Source: Arthrobacter sp. UNC362MFTsu5.1
Lineage (GTDB): Bacteria > Actinomycetota > Actinomycetes > Actinomycetales > Micrococcaceae
Reading direction: 5' to 3'
Assembly (NCBI RefSeq): GCF_000685965.1
Contig: NZ_JMLE01000001.1
Span: forward strand, 62,001-126,000
DNA length: 64,000 nucleotides
Below, piece by piece: positions 63,239 through 64,000 of this stretch (the first letter of the stretch is position 1; every line of letters begins with the position of its first letter). A model generated the notes under the pieces. That model did no database searches, was not told the origin of the DNA, and was given only the letters and a program-made list of their open reading frames with translations. A program made the position numbers and the translations under genes.

Positions 63239-63637
63239 TCACTCGTTCACGGTGTCGGCGTGCCGATGCGCCACCCTCCATTCGCCGTCCTCGCGGCGAT
63301 AGATCTGGGTGGCGCGAAGGGTGTAACTGCGCGGCTGACCGTCGACGGACGTGGAAATATGCTCCAGGCCGGCGGTATAGGCCATGGCGCCGGCCACGTC
63401 GTACGCCTGCAGTTCGAAGCTGTAGGACGTGCAGTCGGAGAAGGCTCTCTCGAGCACAGCGAAGGCCTCGTCCACCTCCCGCTGCCCAAACGCATTCCGC
63501 CACGCGCCCAGGATGCTCACAGGCTCGTGCCGGGACCACAGCGCCCGGCGCGGGGCCGAATCGCCGTTATGGAGGGCCAGTTCCGCCTCATGCAGCGAGG
63601 ATTTAACCCAGGCCAGGAAGTCGTCGGCGTCGCTCAT
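63239..63637 (-). CDS. NTF2/SnoaL-like family protein
   Basis: A 132-residue protein of the nuclear-transport-factor-2 (SnoaL/DUF4440-like) fold. The pattern is helix DDFLAWVKSSLHEAELALHNGD, then SRHEPVSILGAWRNAFGQREVDEAF, then strands ending TLRATQIYRREDGEWRVAHRHAD. Such folds bind small molecules or act as steroid isomerase-like enzymes; the ligand is unknown. It is the first gene of a pair with the DUF2087 gene, four bases apart. Just upstream lies a perfect tandem repeat. Confidence 0.86.
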   Translation of the reverse strand: MSDADDFLAWVKSSLHEAELALHNGDSAPRRALWSRHEPVSILGAWRNAFGQREVDEAFAVLERAFSDCTSYSFELQAYDVAGAMAYTAGLEHISTSVDGQPRSYTLRATQIYRREDGEWRVAHRHADTVNE

Positions 63638-63642
63638 ACCTT

Positions 63643-63694
63643 AGTATGCCTCCGGCCGGGTGCTGATGAGTATGCCTCCGGCCGGGTGCTGATG
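63643..63694. repeat. Perfect 26-bp tandem duplication
   Basis: AGTATGCCTCCGGCCGGGTG plus CTGATG occurs twice head to tail (63643-63668 and 63669-63694) with no mismatch. It lies between the NTF2-like gene and the P450 gene, right before the former, and so may alter its promoter or leader. Confidence 0.95.
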
Positions 63695-63707
63695 GCGATC
63701 AGCGGGT

Positions 63708-64000
63708 TCAGCCCGCCTCCCACGTCACCGGAAGCTCCTTGAGTCCGTAGACAATGGTGCTGTCCATCCGTTCCAGCCGGGACCCTGCGGCGACCGTTAG
63801 GCCTGGCAGCCGCGACAGAGTAGCCTCCAGCGCGATTCTGGCTTCAAGCCTGGCAAGTGGGGCGCCAAGGCAGAAGTGAATTCCCTGGCCGAACGCGAGA
63901 TGCCGGGAAGGGCCACGATCGATGTCGAACTCGTCGGGCTCCGTGAAGTGCCGCTCGTCGCGGTTCGCCGATCCGATCCATGCCACCAGCGGGGCGCCGG
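63708..64000 (-). CDS. Cytochrome P450, C-terminal fragment (runs off the window)
   Basis: The last 97 residues of a cytochrome P450. The frame is open at the window edge and begins with GAPLVAWIGSANRDERHFTEPDEFDIDR, the conserved PERF-type region. The heme-binding loop FGQGIHFCLGAPLARLE holds the axial cysteine, and the C-terminal strand domain ends before the TGA at 63708-63710. The remaining N-terminal part lies beyond the window. The substrate is unknown. Confidence 0.9.
   Translation of the reverse strand, partial: GAPLVAWIGSANRDERHFTEPDEFDIDRGPSRHLAFGQGIHFCLGAPLARLEARIALEATLSRLPGLTVAAGSRLERMDSTIVYGLKELPVTWEAG

Overview
The window is a high-GC, densely packed actinobacterial chromosome segment. 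Gene content and order point to the Micrococcaceae, most likely Arthrobacter or Pseudarthrobacter. The order clpX, valS, ileS-folC-DUF4233-ndk, rne, rplU-rpmA-obg-proB-proA, nadD, rsfS is the usual core block of that group. Other supporting traits are a Rv2466c-like thioredoxin-fold protein, a type 2 IleRS, an actinobacterial RNase E/G with long disordered tails, GTG and TTG starts, and a class Ib ribonucleotide reductase operon. I see no prophage, insertion sequence, CRISPR array or rRNA gene.

Region 1 (1-15230) is housekeeping: clpX, a thioredoxin-fold reductase, valS facing them across two near-identical hairpins, a DUF488 protein, an SDR oxidoreductase, a secreted glycerophosphodiesterase and a membrane-anchored EEP-family hydrolase. 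A T-box leader with a visible Shine-Dalgarno-sequestering helix precedes ileS, then folC, DUF4233, ndk and a convergent VKOR-family gene.

Region 2 (15231-29440) holds rne behind a roughly 470-base leader and a TPP riboswitch whose P1 helix runs into the start of a thiD-tenA fusion. The ribosome/GTPase/proline block follows (rplU, rpmA, obg, proB, proA), then nadD with no ordinary start codon, rsfS, and two identical tRNA-Ala(GGC) genes with duplicated promoters.

Region 3 (29441-43261) is more accessory. It has yjdM, an FAD monooxygenase-like gene, an RlmG-like methyltransferase, a ROK regulator with a sugar ABC importer lacking its ATPase, and a tightly overlapping six-gene MoxR/DUF58/von Willebrand A operon.

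Region 4 (43262-58461) carries methionine synthesis (metF-metE) behind a structured 420-base leader, a DUF2004 protein, an aldehyde dehydrogenase convergent with a LysR regulator, a three-gene cyclopropane fatty acid operon, and nrdHIE-nrdF behind a pair of NrdR-like boxes 32 bases apart.

Region 5 (58462-64000) is variable: a frameshifted DUF2252 gene, a double VOC protein, a 13E12-type HNH protein, a DUF2087/NTF2-like pair, a perfect 26-base tandem repeat and the C-terminal end of a cytochrome P450.

Nothing in the window is clearly a wholly new system. The best leads are the structured leaders (ileS, thiD, metF), the start-codon anomalies (nadD and the monooxygenase), the MoxR operon with its minisatellite linker and variant MIDAS, and the DUF2252 frameshift.
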